A stretch of DNA of 41,024 bases from NCBI GenBank assembly GCA_028868695.1, contig JAGWTZ010000026.1, positions 1 to 41,024 of the forward strand, given 5' to 3'. Position 1 is the first letter of the stretch, and each line of letters begins with the position of its first letter. The notes beneath the pieces are model-generated. The model did not search any database and was not told the DNA's origin. It saw only the letters and a program-made list of their open reading frames with translations. The stretch is from Alphaproteobacteria bacterium (GTDB taxonomy: Bacteria > Pseudomonadota > Alphaproteobacteria > Rhizobiales > Aestuariivirgaceae). The position numbers and the translations under genes are program-made. Shown here in pieces: positions 40,701-41,024 of this stretch.

Positions 40701-41024
40701 TCAAGCCCCCGCCACGATCGCCTGATCGCTGGCGCCCCATTCGGCCCAGGAGCCGTCGTAAAGGGCATGGGTGGGTGCACCCAATTCCGTCAAGGCCAGT
40801 GACAAGATGGCGGCGGTGACGCCAGAGCCGCAAGATGTGATGAGCGGTTGCCTGATGTCTACGCCCGCTTCCTCGAAGGCGGCCACAAGCCTGGCCTTTG
40901 GCAGAAGTGTTCCATCAGCAGCCACAAGTTTTGCATAGTGCAGGTTGGCGGCGCCTGGCATGTGGCCGGGTTTTACGCCGGGGCGCGGCTCCGGCTCTTC
41001 GCCGCGAAAGCGCGTGGGCGAACG
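40701..41024 (-). CDS. sseA: 3-mercaptopyruvate sulfurtransferase, C-terminal part (runs off window)
   Basis: Only the last 107 codons are in the window; the gene continues beyond base 41024. The visible part is the second rhodanese domain: RSPTRFRGEEPEPRPGVKPG, GHMPGAANLHY, then the active-site loop with persulfide Cys in TSCGSGVTAAIL, and ALYDGSWAEWG at the end. The CGSGVTA loop is the mercaptopyruvate-preferring type (thiosulfate sulfurtransferases usually have CRKGVT). It transfers sulfur from 3-mercaptopyruvate to thiol acceptors or cyanide. The toxin-antitoxin remnant lies downstream in the same direction. Confidence 0.92.
   Translation of the reverse strand, partial: RSPTRFRGEEPEPRPGVKPGHMPGAANLHYAKLVAADGTLLPKARLVAAFEEAGVDIRQPLITSCGSGVTAAILSLALTELGAPTHALYDGSWAEWGASDQAIVAGA

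Noticed and set aside
1-41024. CRISPR arrays, complete insertion sequences, prophage or secretion-system genes
   Set aside because: I looked for regularly spaced direct repeats, transposases and phage or secretion proteins on both strands and saw none; the only tandem array is the degenerate one at 104-375, whose units have no unique spacers.

Overview
The window reads as GC-rich chromosomal DNA from an alphaproteobacterium, most likely in the Hyphomicrobiales (Rhizobiales). The evidence is the gene order Rsh-pyrE-acpS-lepB-rnc-era-recO, the alphaproteobacterial small families DUF3126, DUF1467, DUF1636 and DUF2336, a bacterial transglutaminase-like cysteine protease, an Omp25/31-type barrel, an AapJ-type binding protein, and perfect CtrA boxes (TTAA-N7-TTAA). 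I see no prophage, complete insertion sequence, CRISPR array, rRNA or riboswitch. The one RNA gene is tRNA-Leu(GAG).

Layout. 1-480: non-coding, with two hairpins and a decayed ~30-bp tandem repeat. 483-3151 (+): cysE, a proline-rich secreted protein, DUF3126, a small membrane protein and a gamma-class carbonic anhydrase. 3277-6722: a C93-like protease (-), tRNA-Leu, mgtE, a periplasmic phosphatase and rpoZ. 6800-8332 (-): a secreted phosphoesterase. 8444-15556 (+): a tightly packed housekeeping operon (rsh, pyrE, acpS, lepB, rnc, era, recO, methylmalonyl-CoA epimerase, DUF1467), mostly with 1-4 base overlaps. 15566-20779: a small secreted protein and choline-sulfatase (-), yidD, an outer-membrane barrel (-) and thrS. 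20955-29283: a TadG-like von Willebrand protein, an EamA exporter and short redox/metabolic operons (SDR; LLM flavoenzyme plus pirin; nitroreductase plus HAD plus flavin reductase), and an unrecognised periplasmic protein.

29284-31177 is the most interesting part. An intergenic stretch of about 160 bp holds two perfect DnaA boxes, a perfect CtrA box and five GANTC (CcrM) sites. It precedes a stand-alone receiver protein that has lost its phosphoacceptor aspartate, and a second CtrA box precedes the next gene, a DUF2336 protein. A third CtrA box lies at 27323. This looks like a cell-cycle-controlled module, and possibly a DnaA-binding locus.

31187-39219: NAD kinase, then cobalamin genes in back-to-back units: DUF1636-cobU (+), cobA-cobB-cobQ-cobD (-) and cbiD-cobK (+). 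They cover late corrin-ring steps and amidation plus nucleotide-loop assembly; the rest of the pathway must lie elsewhere. 39250-41024: an orphan amino-acid binding protein, a collapsed AbrB/Doc toxin-antitoxin locus in which a deletion joined the antitoxin front to the toxin back, and the 3' part of a 3-mercaptopyruvate sulfurtransferase gene that leaves the window.
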